Position numbers and translations under genes: made by a program. Of a DNA stretch of 64,000 nt, positions 27,089-36,360 are shown piece after piece (positions within the stretch are counted from its first letter, which is position 1; each line of letters starts with the position of its first letter). The notes below the pieces were generated by a model. The model had not been told where the DNA came from. It worked only from the letters and a program-made list of their open reading frames with translations, and did not search any database. The stretch comes from Lachnospiraceae bacterium (GTDB taxonomy: Bacteria; Bacillota; Clostridia; Lachnospirales; Anaerotignaceae): positions 1 through 64,000 of the forward strand of contig CAJTKM010000007.1 in the NCBI GenBank assembly GCA_910576545.1, written 5' to 3'.

Positions 27089-28513
27089 GCCTCCGGACAG
27101 GCTCATGCCCCGCTCTGCCACCATTGTATCGTACCCGTTTCCAAGGGAAGAAATAAAACTGTCCGCCTGCGCAATGGATGCTGCCGATGCAAGCGACATG
27201 CTGTCCGCTCCCGGCAGTCCCCATGCAATATTTTCCCCCACCGTCACGCCAAACAGCTCGCTTTTCTGCATGGCTATGGCTATTTTTTCCCGGAGCGCGT
27301 GCTGCCGGTATTCCCTGACATCAATTCCGTCCACATAAACCGCGCCGGAATCCGCATCATAAAACCGCATCATCAGTCCGGCCAGTGTCGTCTTTCCGCA
27401 TCCGGTAGCCCCGATGACCGCCACGCTTTCTCCCCTGTGTATCTTCAGATTGATATGGGACAGCACGTTTCGGGCACTTCCCGGATAGGCGAAGGAAACG
27501 TCATGGAATTCAATTTCCCCCTGTGTCTGCGCTGCCCCGTCAAAAGAGCCGTCTTTCAGTTCCGGCACGCTTTCCAGCACCTCTTTTACACGTTTCCATG
27601 AGGTAAGCCCCCTGGAAATATTCTGAAACAGCATGACCAGCATCAGAATACCGTTCAGAAGCTGTGTGGTATAGGTCAGCGCCGCCATAACATTTCCCGG
27701 TGTGGCGCTGCCGTCTGCCACTGAAAAGGACCCTGACAGTAAAACGGCCGTGACAGCCATGTACATAACCGCATTCGTAAGGGGATTCATAAAGGCAAAT
27801 ATCACAAGGGTTTTCAGCTGCGTCCTGACCAGCTCCTCATTCGCCTTCCCGAAGCGCATTTTTTCATAGGTCTCCCTGACGCAGGCTTTCATAATGCGGA
27901 TGCCGGACACGTCTTCCTGCATGATTTCATTGATGGCATCCAGGTACGCCTGCAGTCTGGAAAACAGTGGGTTTGCCCTCCACAGGCAGAACCCGATGAT
28001 GCCCACCAGAAACGGGAACGCGCACAGTACAATGAATCCAAAGCCAAAATTCAGCCGGAACATACAATACATGCTTCCAAACGTAAGAAGCGTGGTGCGG
28101 ATCAGCCCCCTGATAAACAGCGAGGCAAAATTCTGCACCTGGGTGATATCATTGGTCACCCTTGTCACCAGGGAACCTGTGCCGAATCGACCAATCTGCT
28201 GAAAGGAAAAATCCATGATCCTTCTGAAGCAGTCCTTCCGAATCTCATTTCCTATATTCTGGCTGGATATGTGCACGAATACATTATTGAGGGAACCGCA
28301 AAGCCCTCCCAGCAGAACAAGGCCAATCATCTGCAGCCCCAGCATCCATATCAGATGCAGGTCCGCACTTCCTCCGTTGTTTACGCCAAGGACACCGTCA
28401 TCCACAATCCGGCTCATAAATCCCGGCTGTAGCAGATCCATCATCACCTCGCTGATCATGAACAGACCTGCAATAATGGCAAAGAGCAGATACTTTCTGA
28501 TATATTTCCACAT
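27073..28513 (-). pseudogene. ABC exporter half-transporter 1, 3'-truncated
   Basis: Intact start (MWKYIRKYLLFAIIAGLFMI) and full membrane domain. The nucleotide-binding domain is intact from Walker A (IGATGCGKTTLAGLMMRF) to the signature LSGGQKQRIS. Directly after this the sequence becomes that of the second ABC gene in another frame, so Walker B and the switch His are lost. The pair normally forms a heterodimeric multidrug exporter. The shared bases GAAGCAGCGGATTTC at the junction suggest recombination between short repeats. It starts 2 bp after the marR-type gene stop, so regulator and exporter were one operon. Confidence 0.85.
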
Positions 28514-28515
28514 GG

Positions 28516-29256
28516 TCAGCGTCCTCCATGCTCGTTTGAGGCTCCATGGTGTCCGCGGTCATCACGATGTCCATGTCCGCCACGCTGTTCTCCGTCATCC
28601 CGGTGTCCGTGACCATCATGGTGCCCGCAGTTTTCCCCATGTCCATCCCCGTGTCCGTGGCGGTGCCCATGTTTGCATGTGGCTTCATTTTCTTTATATC
28701 GCTTTTTCCAGTCACAGCGGACTTTTTCCAGAAGTGACAGCAGTTCCTGTTTTTCCTCTCCCGAAAGACAGGAAAACATTTCCTCATGCCGCTTCCTGCG
28801 CTGCATTAGCGCCTCTTCTGCAATTTCCCTGCCGCTGTCTGTCAGGGAGATGTCCGTCGTCCTGCGGTCAGATTCATTCTGTCTCCGGACAATCCACCCT
28901 GAGCCTTCCAGCTTTGCCAGGATCTCGCTGGCCGAACCCGGCTGAATTCCCAAACGTTCCGTCAGATCCCTCTGGGTGATTGCTTCCGACTCGTTCAGGA
29001 TGATCAGGATGCGCTTCTGGCTTGCTTTCCCCTCATACAGCGAGCGCATGATATGATGTAAATCCTGCAGGCTGATAATCAGCCTGTCATCGATACCTGC
29101 TGCTGAATCATTGGCTGTGTACATTTCCTGATCCCATCGTTTCCCCTGATGCTCCGGCATTTTCCCGGTGCGGCGGTATTCTTCCCCTCTGCCGCAGTTC
29201 GGCCTCTCCAGATTACAATACCGCCCACAGCCCGGACAAATGGTATTTTCCTGCAT
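28516..29256 (-). CDS. MarR-type regulator with N-terminal Cys cluster and His-rich tail, 246 aa
   Basis: A central winged-helix MarR domain (about residues 55-165: MRSLYEGKASQKRILIILNE, then ITQRDLTERLGIQPGSASEI, then RRQNESDRRTTDISLTDSG) is flanked by two unusual parts. The N-terminus has a Cys motif (CPGCGRYCNLERPNCGRG, four Cys). The last 55 residues are a His/Gly/Asp-rich tail (HGHRHGHGDGHG and similar), with more than fifteen His. Both are probable metal-binding elements, so the protein may sense or buffer Zn, Ni or Cu. It heads an operon with the two broken ABC exporter genes and is controlled by the promoter and operators at 29276-29326. Confidence 0.85.
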   Translation of the reverse strand: MQENTICPGCGRYCNLERPNCGRGEEYRRTGKMPEHQGKRWDQEMYTANDSAAGIDDRLIISLQDLHHIMRSLYEGKASQKRILIILNESEAITQRDLTERLGIQPGSASEILAKLEGSGWIVRRQNESDRRTTDISLTDSGREIAEEALMQRRKRHEEMFSCLSGEEKQELLSLLEKVRCDWKKRYKENEATCKHGHRHGHGDGHGENCGHHDGHGHRDDGEQRGGHGHRDDRGHHGASNEHGGR

Positions 29257-29275
29257 AAATCGCTCCTCCTTTTCT

Positions 29276-29326
29276 TTAGGTACCTTGATTATATCACTGC
29301 AAAAAGAAAATTGTCAAGGTACCTAA
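29276..29326 (-). promoter_or_regulatory. Consensus promoter framed by a perfect inverted-repeat operator
   Basis: On the minus strand TTGACA (29317-29312), 18 bp, TATAAT (29293-29288) is a full-consensus promoter. TTAGGTACCTTGA (29276-29288) and TCAAGGTACCTAA (29314-29326) are perfect 13-bp inverted repeats that overlap both the -10 and the -35 element. This strongly suggests repression, most likely by the MarR-type protein encoded next. Confidence 0.85.
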
Positions 29327-29376
29327 TATTATTTTTTGTCAGGAAATACCCATTCTCCCGCTCTCCTTCTTTGGGG

Positions 29377-30540
29377 TCAATACCATCTTGTAACGGGCAG
29401 CTCATTATTTATCCCCTTTGTCACAAGAATCTGATGTAAGTCAATAATTCCATTATGAAACGTTGCTGCGCATGCTGCCAAATACAAATCCCACATTCTT
29501 ACAAACCGTTCATCGAACATTTTCCTTACCGCATCAATATGTTCCCGATAATTTTTCTGCCAGCAAAGGAGCGTCTTATTATAGTGCAGGCGCAGATTTT
29601 CCACATCCAGGATATGAAAATTGTCCTCCGCCATCGTATACACCATTTCCCGCAGACTTGGAACGACCCCGCCCGGAAAGATGTATTTCTTAATCCACGC
29701 ATCTCCGGAGTGCTCCTTTAATGCACTGATAAAATGAAGCAAATATACACCCTCGTCCTTCAGTACCTGATTCACGCAATCGTTAAAGAGCTGATAATTT
29801 TTTCTGCCTACATGCTCTACCATTCCTACGCTGACTACCCTGTCAAATTGCCTTCCCAATTGTGGAAGGTCGCGGTAATCCATTAACTCGACTGTCAGAT
29901 AATCTTCCAATCCCTCCTTCTCGATTCTGCGCTGAAACTCTGCATATTGTTCCCTGCTTAAAGTGATGCCGGTTCCGTGGATCTTATACTTTTTTGCCGC
30001 TTCGATCAACAGATATCCCCAGCCACATCCAATATCCAGCAGTGTCATGCCTTCCTTCAAATACAGCTTCTTTAAGATATAGTCCACTTTATTCACCTGA
30101 GCCTGGTATAGGGTATCCCCGGCATTTTTAAAATAACCACAGGAATAACTCATCGTTTCATCCAGCCACAATTTGTAAAAATCATTTCCGATATCATAGT
30201 GACTTGAAACTTCTTTTTTCTGATTCTTCTTGGAAACGGAGGTATGGATCAGTTTTTTCAGCGCGGTCTCGTCTGTTGAAAAATTCCCCATCTGCCCAAG
30301 GAAATGGTCCAGAGCATTGTATAAATCGCCCTGAATCTCCAGTGCGCCATCCATATACGCCTCACCCAGCGCAATAGACGTACTGGTCGCCAAATCCTTT
30401 AACGGAATCGCCTTATTAAACTTCACGATAAAAGTCGGTTCGCCATCTCCAATCCGATATTCGTTCCCGTTCATTTTCACCATAAACGGATGCGCATCAA
30501 ATTTCCTCAAAAATGACACAAATGCCTCTTGCTGTAACAT
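29377..30540 (-). CDS. cfa: Cyclopropane-fatty-acyl-phospholipid synthase, 387 aa
   Basis: Adds a methylene group from AdoMet to unsaturated lipid chains at the membrane. The AdoMet motif is LLDIGCGWGYLLIEAAKKY; family signatures are SSHYDIGNDFYKLWLDETMSYSCGYF (split as SSHYDIGNDFYKLW and MSYSCGYF), YIFPGGVVPSL and VSVGMVEHVGRKNY. The ATG at 30540 is preferred to an upstream in-frame ATG because GGGAGG lies 9 bp before it. Length fits clostridial Cfa proteins. It stands alone between the marR/ABC operon and the kinase/MATE pair. Confidence 0.93.
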   Translation of the reverse strand: MLQQEAFVSFLRKFDAHPFMVKMNGNEYRIGDGEPTFIVKFNKAIPLKDLATSTSIALGEAYMDGALEIQGDLYNALDHFLGQMGNFSTDETALKKLIHTSVSKKNQKKEVSSHYDIGNDFYKLWLDETMSYSCGYFKNAGDTLYQAQVNKVDYILKKLYLKEGMTLLDIGCGWGYLLIEAAKKYKIHGTGITLSREQYAEFQRRIEKEGLEDYLTVELMDYRDLPQLGRQFDRVVSVGMVEHVGRKNYQLFNDCVNQVLKDEGVYLLHFISALKEHSGDAWIKKYIFPGGVVPSLREMVYTMAEDNFHILDVENLRLHYNKTLLCWQKNYREHIDAVRKMFDERFVRMWDLYLAACAATFHNGIIDLHQILVTKGINNELPVTRWY

Positions 30541-30801
30541 AGCAATTTCCTCCCACATACAGTTCTATAAAGTAATCAGATTTATACACAGTATTCCACA
30601 GATGCCGCTGATTTTTCATTTTCAAATATTATTTTATATCCTTATTTTTTTTATTCAACAGACATTTTTCACAATTTCCCCAGAAACACGCTTGTACGAA
30701 TTAACCTTATACCATGGAAGCATTGCAGTTTTTCTATGCTGCATTTCCTCATACTGCGTCATGTACAATTCCTCATTTGCTTTGCAAAACATCCACCCTT
30801 A

Positions 30802-31389
30802 TTAATCCTTTGCAAGCCCTACAATCAGGTCTACACACCGCTCCTCGCCCAGTAAGCCGCTGTCCAGTGACACGTGGTAATTCCCTGCCATACCCCATGT
30901 CCTGTCCGTATAATACTTATAATTCATCGCTCTTGTTTTATTTTTTTCCTTGAGCCGCTTTTCCGGTGACGCACCTGTTTCACCGTATAAATTTACGATA
31001 CGCTCCTTTTTCTTTTCCATATCCGCGTGGATAAACATATGCAGGCAGTCTGTCCGCTTTCTGAGAATATAATCAGCGCAGCGTCCTACGATTACGCAGT
31101 TTCCCTTTTCCGCCAAATCCTCAATGATATCTCTCTGCACCTTCCACAGATAATCCCCGACGGAATTGCCCGCCGCGTCTCTCCCGACAAAGGCATAGCC
31201 AAAATAAGTCCTTCCCGGTGCGTGTTCCCCATGCGCCTCAATGTACTCCCGCGAAAGCCCTGACTCCTCTGCAATCTTTTCAATCAGCTCCTTATCGTAA
31301 AATGCATACCCAAGCCTTTGCGCTGCTGCCTTTGCAATCGTTCTTCCGCCGCTGCCAAATTCACGGCTGATCGTTATTATATTTTTCAT
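30802..31389 (-). CDS. Cytidylate-kinase-like family protein, 195 aa
   Basis: P-loop kinase fold: Walker A-like MKNIITISREFGSGGRTIAK, then YDKELIEKIAEESGLSREYI, GNCVIVGRCADYILR, and a lid region RIVNLYGETG...RLKEKNKTRAMNYKYY. The last part, with two conserved Tyr and WGMAGNYHVSLDSGLLG, is shared with the broken copy at 24541. Family members are annotated as cytidylate-kinase-like, but their substrate is not established. It begins 23 bp after the stop of the MATE gene and is the only intact one of three such genes here, each downstream of a MATE transporter. Confidence 0.85.
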   Translation of the reverse strand: MKNIITISREFGSGGRTIAKAAAQRLGYAFYDKELIEKIAEESGLSREYIEAHGEHAPGRTYFGYAFVGRDAAGNSVGDYLWKVQRDIIEDLAEKGNCVIVGRCADYILRKRTDCLHMFIHADMEKKKERIVNLYGETGASPEKRLKEKNKTRAMNYKYYTDRTWGMAGNYHVSLDSGLLGEERCVDLIVGLAKD

Positions 31390-31412
31390 GATAATAATCC
31401 CACTCCTTTCTC

Positions 31413-32804
31413 CTACTCTTTCATCGGTTTTATCATTTTATTATTTTCCTGCACCATGAGCGTTGCCGCGACCGCAAGCGCCACAAGTTCTGCAATCGGA
31501 AATGCCCACCAGATCATATACGTCGCATTTTCAAGCTTTGTAAACAGCCATGCCAGCGGCAGTACGACAACGCACAACCGAAGCAGGGATACAATCAGTG
31601 AATTTAACCCGCAGCCAAGCGCCTGAAATACCCCTTGTACTGCAATATTCCCACCTGCAAACAAAAAGCCTGCCGCAATGATCCGCGCCGCCAGAACACA
31701 TAACGCTTCCGTTTCCTCAGACATGGCAAATAATCCGATCAGGGGACTTGCAAAGACCTCCAGGCCGATCGTGCCGATCAGCATAATAATCTCCGTGTAC
31801 AAAATTCCATATACAATGCCCTGTTTGACACGGTTCTTATCACCCATTCCATAATTAAAGGATACAATCGGCGTAATCGCGTCGCGCAGGCCGAATCCCG
31901 CGAAAAAAATAAACTGCTGGATTTTATAAAAAATACCATACGCCGTCACTACCGCCTGCGAAACGGTGCCAAAAATCAGATTCACGCCGTATGTCATAAA
32001 TGACATCAACGCCTGCATGATAATCGCCGGAAGGCCAATGACATAGATTTCCTTTACAATATCTTTGTCCGGCTTCAGGTACTGCATTCCCGATTTTACT
32101 TCCGTATTTTTCCGATAGTGGAAGTACATTGCAATCAGCATGGATACCACCTGCCCGATCACGGTCGTATACGCCGCACCACAGATCCCCATCCCGGGCA
32201 GTCCGAAATAACCGAAAATCATAACCGGATCCAGCACGATATTAACAACGGCGCCCGACACCTGTGCAATCGTGGAATAGATTGTCTTTCCTGTTGACTG
32301 TAGCAGTTTTTCGTAAATCGAAAACAAGACAATACCAAACGAGGCAACAGAACAGATGGAAAGATACGAAATCCCCATTCCAAGCACCACTTCATCGTTC
32401 GTCTGACTTCCGATATAAGCCTTCACGCCAAACAGGCCGAACAGTAAAAATACGATATAAATGATAAGCGCTAATGTCACTCCGTTTCCTGCAGTCCTTG
32501 CAACTTTTTCCTCGTCCCGCTGTCCCAGGCTTTTTGCAAGCAGTGCATTGACACCCACGCCTGTCCCGATGCCAAACGCTACAATCAGCATCTGAACCGG
32601 AAACGCCAGTGTCAACGCATTTACCGCATACTCACCCATATTGGTTATATTGCCGGAATCCGGAATACGCGCCACAAACATGCTGTCCACAATGTTGTAG
32701 CATGCCTGCAATACCATTGATAAAATAATTGGTATCCCCATACTTAACATGACTTTCGGAACCGCCTCGGTTCCCATTTTGTTTGCCGTTACTTCTTTAT
32801 TCAT
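31413..32804 (-). CDS. MATE family efflux transporter, 463 aa
   Basis: Full-length antiporter with about 12 helices. Landmarks are SMGIPIILSMVLQACYNIVD, VARIPDSGNITNM, FGIGTGVGVNALLAKSLGQR and SFNYGMGDKNRV. It belongs to a different MATE subgroup from the copies at 7817 and 24541 (short VARIPDSG insert). The ATG at 32804 follows CGGAGG; a longer frame upstream lacks a site. It is upstream of, and probably co-transcribed with, the intact kinase-like gene. Confidence 0.9.
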   Translation of the reverse strand: MNKEVTANKMGTEAVPKVMLSMGIPIILSMVLQACYNIVDSMFVARIPDSGNITNMGEYAVNALTLAFPVQMLIVAFGIGTGVGVNALLAKSLGQRDEEKVARTAGNGVTLALIIYIVFLLFGLFGVKAYIGSQTNDEVVLGMGISYLSICSVASFGIVLFSIYEKLLQSTGKTIYSTIAQVSGAVVNIVLDPVMIFGYFGLPGMGICGAAYTTVIGQVVSMLIAMYFHYRKNTEVKSGMQYLKPDKDIVKEIYVIGLPAIIMQALMSFMTYGVNLIFGTVSQAVVTAYGIFYKIQQFIFFAGFGLRDAITPIVSFNYGMGDKNRVKQGIVYGILYTEIIMLIGTIGLEVFASPLIGLFAMSEETEALCVLAARIIAAGFLFAGGNIAVQGVFQALGCGLNSLIVSLLRLCVVVLPLAWLFTKLENATYMIWWAFPIAELVALAVAATLMVQENNKMIKPMKE

Positions 32805-33009
32805 TTTCCTCCGTTTCTTTTGAGAAATCTGCCGCAGCAGAAAACGCCCAGGAGACTTTTTCGGAAAGCTGCCACAACCATATTTTATTTGAATGCCCGT
32901 GTGCATCAAAAAAGCGTAAAACCATCATCTGGATTTACGCATTCTGCCACTCGACGGTATTATTATATATGCATTTTTGTATTTTGTCAAAGCGGAATTT
33001 TCAAAAATC

Positions 33010-33162
33010 ATGCCACTTGCAGGAACCATATGTTCAATCCCGCCGGTCTCTTTGCTTTATCTGCATGATCCAGTTCATAAAGGTATCGAATACCAGCTTC
33101 ACATTTCCGCAGTTACAATAATTGCAGGCGTCCTCTTTATCCGTAAACAGCCGGAACGTTAA
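33010..33162 (+). pseudogene. Possible C-terminal remnant of a DMT/EamA-type transporter
   Basis: About 50 codons end in YQLHISAVTIIAGVLFIRKQ, which looks like the last helix and basic tail of drug/metabolite transporters. No start, site or upstream helices are present. The call rests only on the pattern of the final helix. Confidence 0.3.
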
Positions 33163-33319
33163 AGAGCGCACATTTATGGAAAATCAGTTCTCTTTTCCAG
33201 TCCTCCGATGTTTTAATTTCGGATCCGATCTTTTGTATTTCCTCTAAATCCCCGCCGTCCCACATCACAATACGGTTTAACTGAAAATCAAAGTTGCTCT
33301 GATCATTTAAGTAGTAGAC
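33163..33319 (-). pseudogene. Remnant of a hydrolase-like N-terminus
   Basis: One minus-strand frame reads VYYLNDQSNFDFQLNRIVMW, then DGGDLEEIQKIGSEIKTSED and WKRELI. This looks like the N-terminal part of a clostridial alpha/beta hydrolase family from memory, but it has no start codon and merges into unrelated sequence. It is part of a 500-bp stretch of gene debris. Confidence 0.4.
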
Positions 33320-33325
33320 TCCTCT

Positions 33326-33478
33326 TTATAAATGTCCAGTACAGATCCTATGGTATCTGTTTGCCGGGATTGTTTCAACGCCTCCGGCTGTCCCTGTTTC
33401 CCCTGCCTTGTTTCGCCCACATGCTGTCATAGGAAATGCCAATAAGAAAACAAGTATAAGGCTGAATATTTTTCTCAT
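33326..33478 (-). pseudogene. Lipoprotein signal-peptide remnant, 50 aa
   Basis: It starts after GGGGAGG (MRKIFSLILVFLLAFPMTAC), giving a lipobox Cys at residue 20 and a Gly/Thr/Ala-rich linker. The frame then shifts and stops. Similar leaders precede secreted flavodoxin-like or solute-binding lipoproteins, but the mature domain is missing. Confidence 0.6.
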
Positions 33479-33497
33479 TCCACAGCCTCCCCTATCG

Positions 33498-34028
33498 CTA
33501 TTTCAGATTTTTTCCGAAATCCCGGAGTTCTTTCAGCTTTGAAGCCGAACCGTTCTCCATGCCGTAAGCTGTAAATACCCCCATATCTTCAAGGCCGAGG
33601 TATTCCAGAAAATCCCCCTTATAGGAGAACATTGCCCCATCATACATTTCAGGATCACCGGAGCTTAATATCATAGCCACCTTTTTCAGATTCCGGGGCT
33701 TTCTCGGATAAGCGGCAGAATAGAAGCGGTCAAGAGCACATTTTAACTGCCCTGAAACACCGTGATAATAAATCGGCGAGGCAATGACAAGCATATCCGC
33801 CTCCCCCAGAAGGGAATAGACTTCCTGCATATCATCTTTCTGCACGCAGGCTCCGTTTCCCTTCGTATGGCAGTATTCGCAGGCCAGACAGCCCGCAATC
33901 TTTTTCCTGCATACGTCAATTACATCAACCCGATGTCCTGCGGATTCCGCACCACTCCGGAACGCATCCACCATCTGTTTCGTATTGCCCTTTGGACGGG
34001 GGCTTCCGTTTAATACTAAAATGCGCAT
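33498..34028 (-). CDS. NAD(P)H-dependent FMN reductase (flavodoxin fold), 176 aa
   Basis: FMN loop RILVLNGSPRPKGNTKQMVD, Cys segment GCLACEYCHTKGNGACVQKD, aromatic face SPIYYHGVSGQLKCALDRFY. It is a paralogue of the two reductases at 21967 and 22523. It is followed downstream by the lipoprotein remnant and lies near an Fe-alcohol dehydrogenase and a hydrolase, a set often controlled by a divergent LysR or MerR regulator. Substrate unknown. Confidence 0.88.
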   Translation of the reverse strand: MRILVLNGSPRPKGNTKQMVDAFRSGAESAGHRVDVIDVCRKKIAGCLACEYCHTKGNGACVQKDDMQEVYSLLGEADMLVIASPIYYHGVSGQLKCALDRFYSAAYPRKPRNLKKVAMILSSGDPEMYDGAMFSYKGDFLEYLGLEDMGVFTAYGMENGSASKLKELRDFGKNLK

Positions 34029-34159
34029 AACTGTTACCTCCAGATTTTCACTTATCTCATGCCTGACACCACAATATCTCTGTTAAAAAGGGATGCCTTA
34101 TGTCGATTGGTATATGGCATCCCTCTGCCGCATTATAACGCTTTGGCAGTCTAAGGCTT

Positions 34160-35326
34160 TTATAAGCTGCTCTTAAAAATTTCCATTATTTCATCCTTAT
34201 CCGGCACCTTATAACCGCCATCCATGACCAGCGTGCTGTCAACAATTCCCGGAAGCATCTCCTCTGTTACCCCAAGCTCTTTCAGATGCATCGTAAGGCC
34301 CAGTTCTTCCATATAGGCCTCCATTTTTTTCAGGCCTTCCGCCGCAACCTGTTCATCACTTTTTCCTTCCGGATTTACATCCCATACGTTCATGGCAAAC
34401 CTCTTGAACTTTTCCAGCCCAAACGGGCAGATAAAGCGATAATAGGCCATAGATACCGCCGCAAGGGTCATGCCGTGGGTCGCATCCGTATGTGCTGCAA
34501 CCGCCTGACCCAGCATATGCACCATCCATTCTGTGGATTTTCCCTTCGCCACCAGGGTATTTAACGCCCATGTGGCAATCCACATGATGTTGCTCCTTGC
34601 CTCGTAATCCGTAGGATTCTTCACAGCGATCCTGCTGGAATGGATCAAAGACCTCAGCAAGCCTTCCATCAGATAATCAGAAGTATTGTCGTCCTCCCCG
34701 GAGAAATATTGCTCCGTAATGTGATTCATGATGTCATAGATTCCCGTAACCATCTGATACCGGGGCAGTGTATAGGTATATACCGGGTTTAAGATGGAAA
34801 ATTTCGGATACACCCTTTCATCAAATACATGGCCAATCTTCAGTTTCTGCTCATGGTTCGTGATAACTGCGCCGCCGTTCATTTCAGAGCCCGTACCAAC
34901 CATTGTCAGGACACAGCCCACCGGAATGATCTCATTGTCCACATCTTTCATTTGAAGATAATATTTTTCCCAGGGATCTTCCGTACAGTATGCAGATACG
35001 GAAACTGCTTTTGCATAGTCGCAGACAGAGCCGCCCCCAACCGCAAGTATCAGGTCTGCCTTACCCTCCCTGGCAATTTTACAGCCTTCCTGCAGTTTCT
35101 GTACCGTTGGATTTGGCATGACGCCTGCATCTTCAAACACATTTTTTCCATTTGCTTTCAAAATCTCCATGACTTTATCATAGATACCATTCTTTTTGAT
35201 CGACCCGCCTCCATACACAAACTGTACATTCTGTCCATATTTAGGCAGTTCTTCATTCAGTCCGGCAAGGGAATCCTCGCCAAAATAAAGCTTCGTCGGG
35301 TTACAATACATAAAATTTCCTAACAT
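34160..35326 (-). CDS. Iron-containing alcohol dehydrogenase (butanol-dehydrogenase-like), 388 aa
   Basis: Group III NAD(P)-dependent alcohol dehydrogenase. Nucleotide motif GGGSIKKNGIYDKVMEIL, AVGGGSVCDYAKAVS, and iron ligands in MNHITEQYF, the HMLGQAVAAHTDATHG segment and nearby Asp and His. It resembles YqhD/BdhA enzymes, which reduce aldehydes to alcohols. The ATG follows AGGAGG. It may form an operon with the hydrolase upstream (32-bp gap) as a detoxification or fermentation unit; the exact aldehyde is unknown. Confidence 0.9.
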   Translation of the reverse strand: MLGNFMYCNPTKLYFGEDSLAGLNEELPKYGQNVQFVYGGGSIKKNGIYDKVMEILKANGKNVFEDAGVMPNPTVQKLQEGCKIAREGKADLILAVGGGSVCDYAKAVSVSAYCTEDPWEKYYLQMKDVDNEIIPVGCVLTMVGTGSEMNGGAVITNHEQKLKIGHVFDERVYPKFSILNPVYTYTLPRYQMVTGIYDIMNHITEQYFSGEDDNTSDYLMEGLLRSLIHSSRIAVKNPTDYEARSNIMWIATWALNTLVAKGKSTEWMVHMLGQAVAAHTDATHGMTLAAVSMAYYRFICPFGLEKFKRFAMNVWDVNPEGKSDEQVAAEGLKKMEAYMEELGLTMHLKELGVTEEMLPGIVDSTLVMDGGYKVPDKDEIMEIFKSSL

Positions 35327-35358
35327 CGTCTTCCTCCTCGTATTTTAAGCTATAAATG

Positions 35359-36360
35359 TCATCTCATATTTTCCGAAAAGAACTGCTCCAGCTTATCAAA
35401 CGGGATGGCGCCCTTCCCGCCGCCGTCATACAGATCTGTATGAACTGCGTCCGGAATGATCAGCAGCTCCTTATTGTCTGTATAAGGGTTTCCCTTTACC
35501 ATTGCGGCATAAGCATCGCGGCTGAAATAGCAGGAATGTGCTTTTTCCCCGTGCATGATAAGGACTGCGCTGCGGATCTCATTGCTGTACTGAAGGATAG
35601 GCTGGTTCATAAAGGACATGCAGCCGATCACATTCCAGCCGCCGTTTGAGTTCAGGGAACGTTCATGATAACCCCGGCCTGTTTTATAGTAATCATGATA
35701 ATCTGCTACAAAGAAAGGCGCATCTTCCGGAAGCGGATCGACAACGCCGCCGCCCAGCGCATAGCTGCCATTTTTATAATCCACAAGTCTTTGGGCGTTC
35801 ATGGCTTCTTTCTTTGCATATCGTGCGTCTGCGGAATCCTCATTGTCAAAATATCCTTTGGTATTGACGCGGGACATATCGTACATGGTGGAGGCAACCG
35901 TCGCCTTAATACGGGTATCCAACGCCGCCACATTCAGGGCCAGGCCTCCCCAGCCGCAGATGCCAATAATGCCGATACGCTCAGGGTCAACATTTTCCTG
36001 TACGGAAAGGAAATCCACAGCCGCCTGAAAATCCTCCGTGTTGATGTCCGGTGAAGCCATGTAACGGGGTGTACCGCCGCTTTCGCCGGTAAAGGAAGGG
36101 TCAAAGGCAATGGTGAGGAAACCGCGCTCCGCCATAGTCTGTGCATACAGTCCGGCTGCCTGCTCCTTTACCGCGCCAAACGGCCCGCATACCGCAATCG
36201 CAGCCAGTTTCTTTTCAGCCCCCTTCGGCTCATAAAGGTCTGCCGCCAGCGTGATCCCGTAACGGTTAGGGAATGTCACCTTGCGGTGGTTTACCTTTTC
36301 ACTTTTCGGGAAAGTCTTATCCCATTCCTTTGTCAATTCCAGTTTTACAGTATATTCCAT
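35359..36360 (-). CDS. Alpha/beta hydrolase (dienelactone-hydrolase-like), 333 aa
   Basis: Alpha/beta-hydrolase fold with an early strand block RKVTFPNRYGITLAADLYEP and a nucleophile-elbow position GIIGICGWGGLALNVAA, where Cys (GxCGW) replaces the usual Ser. His is near the end in IPDAVHTDLYD. A Cys nucleophile is seen in dienelactone-hydrolase-like members. The ATG at 36360 follows AGAGG; the open frame extends upstream because the preceding small gene has no stop. Downstream is the Fe-alcohol dehydrogenase. Confidence 0.87.
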   Translation of the reverse strand: MEYTVKLELTKEWDKTFPKSEKVNHRKVTFPNRYGITLAADLYEPKGAEKKLAAIAVCGPFGAVKEQAAGLYAQTMAERGFLTIAFDPSFTGESGGTPRYMASPDINTEDFQAAVDFLSVQENVDPERIGIIGICGWGGLALNVAALDTRIKATVASTMYDMSRVNTKGYFDNEDSADARYAKKEAMNAQRLVDYKNGSYALGGGVVDPLPEDAPFFVADYHDYYKTGRGYHERSLNSNGGWNVIGCMSFMNQPILQYSNEIRSAVLIMHGEKAHSCYFSRDAYAAMVKGNPYTDNKELLIIPDAVHTDLYDGGGKGAIPFDKLEQFFSENMR

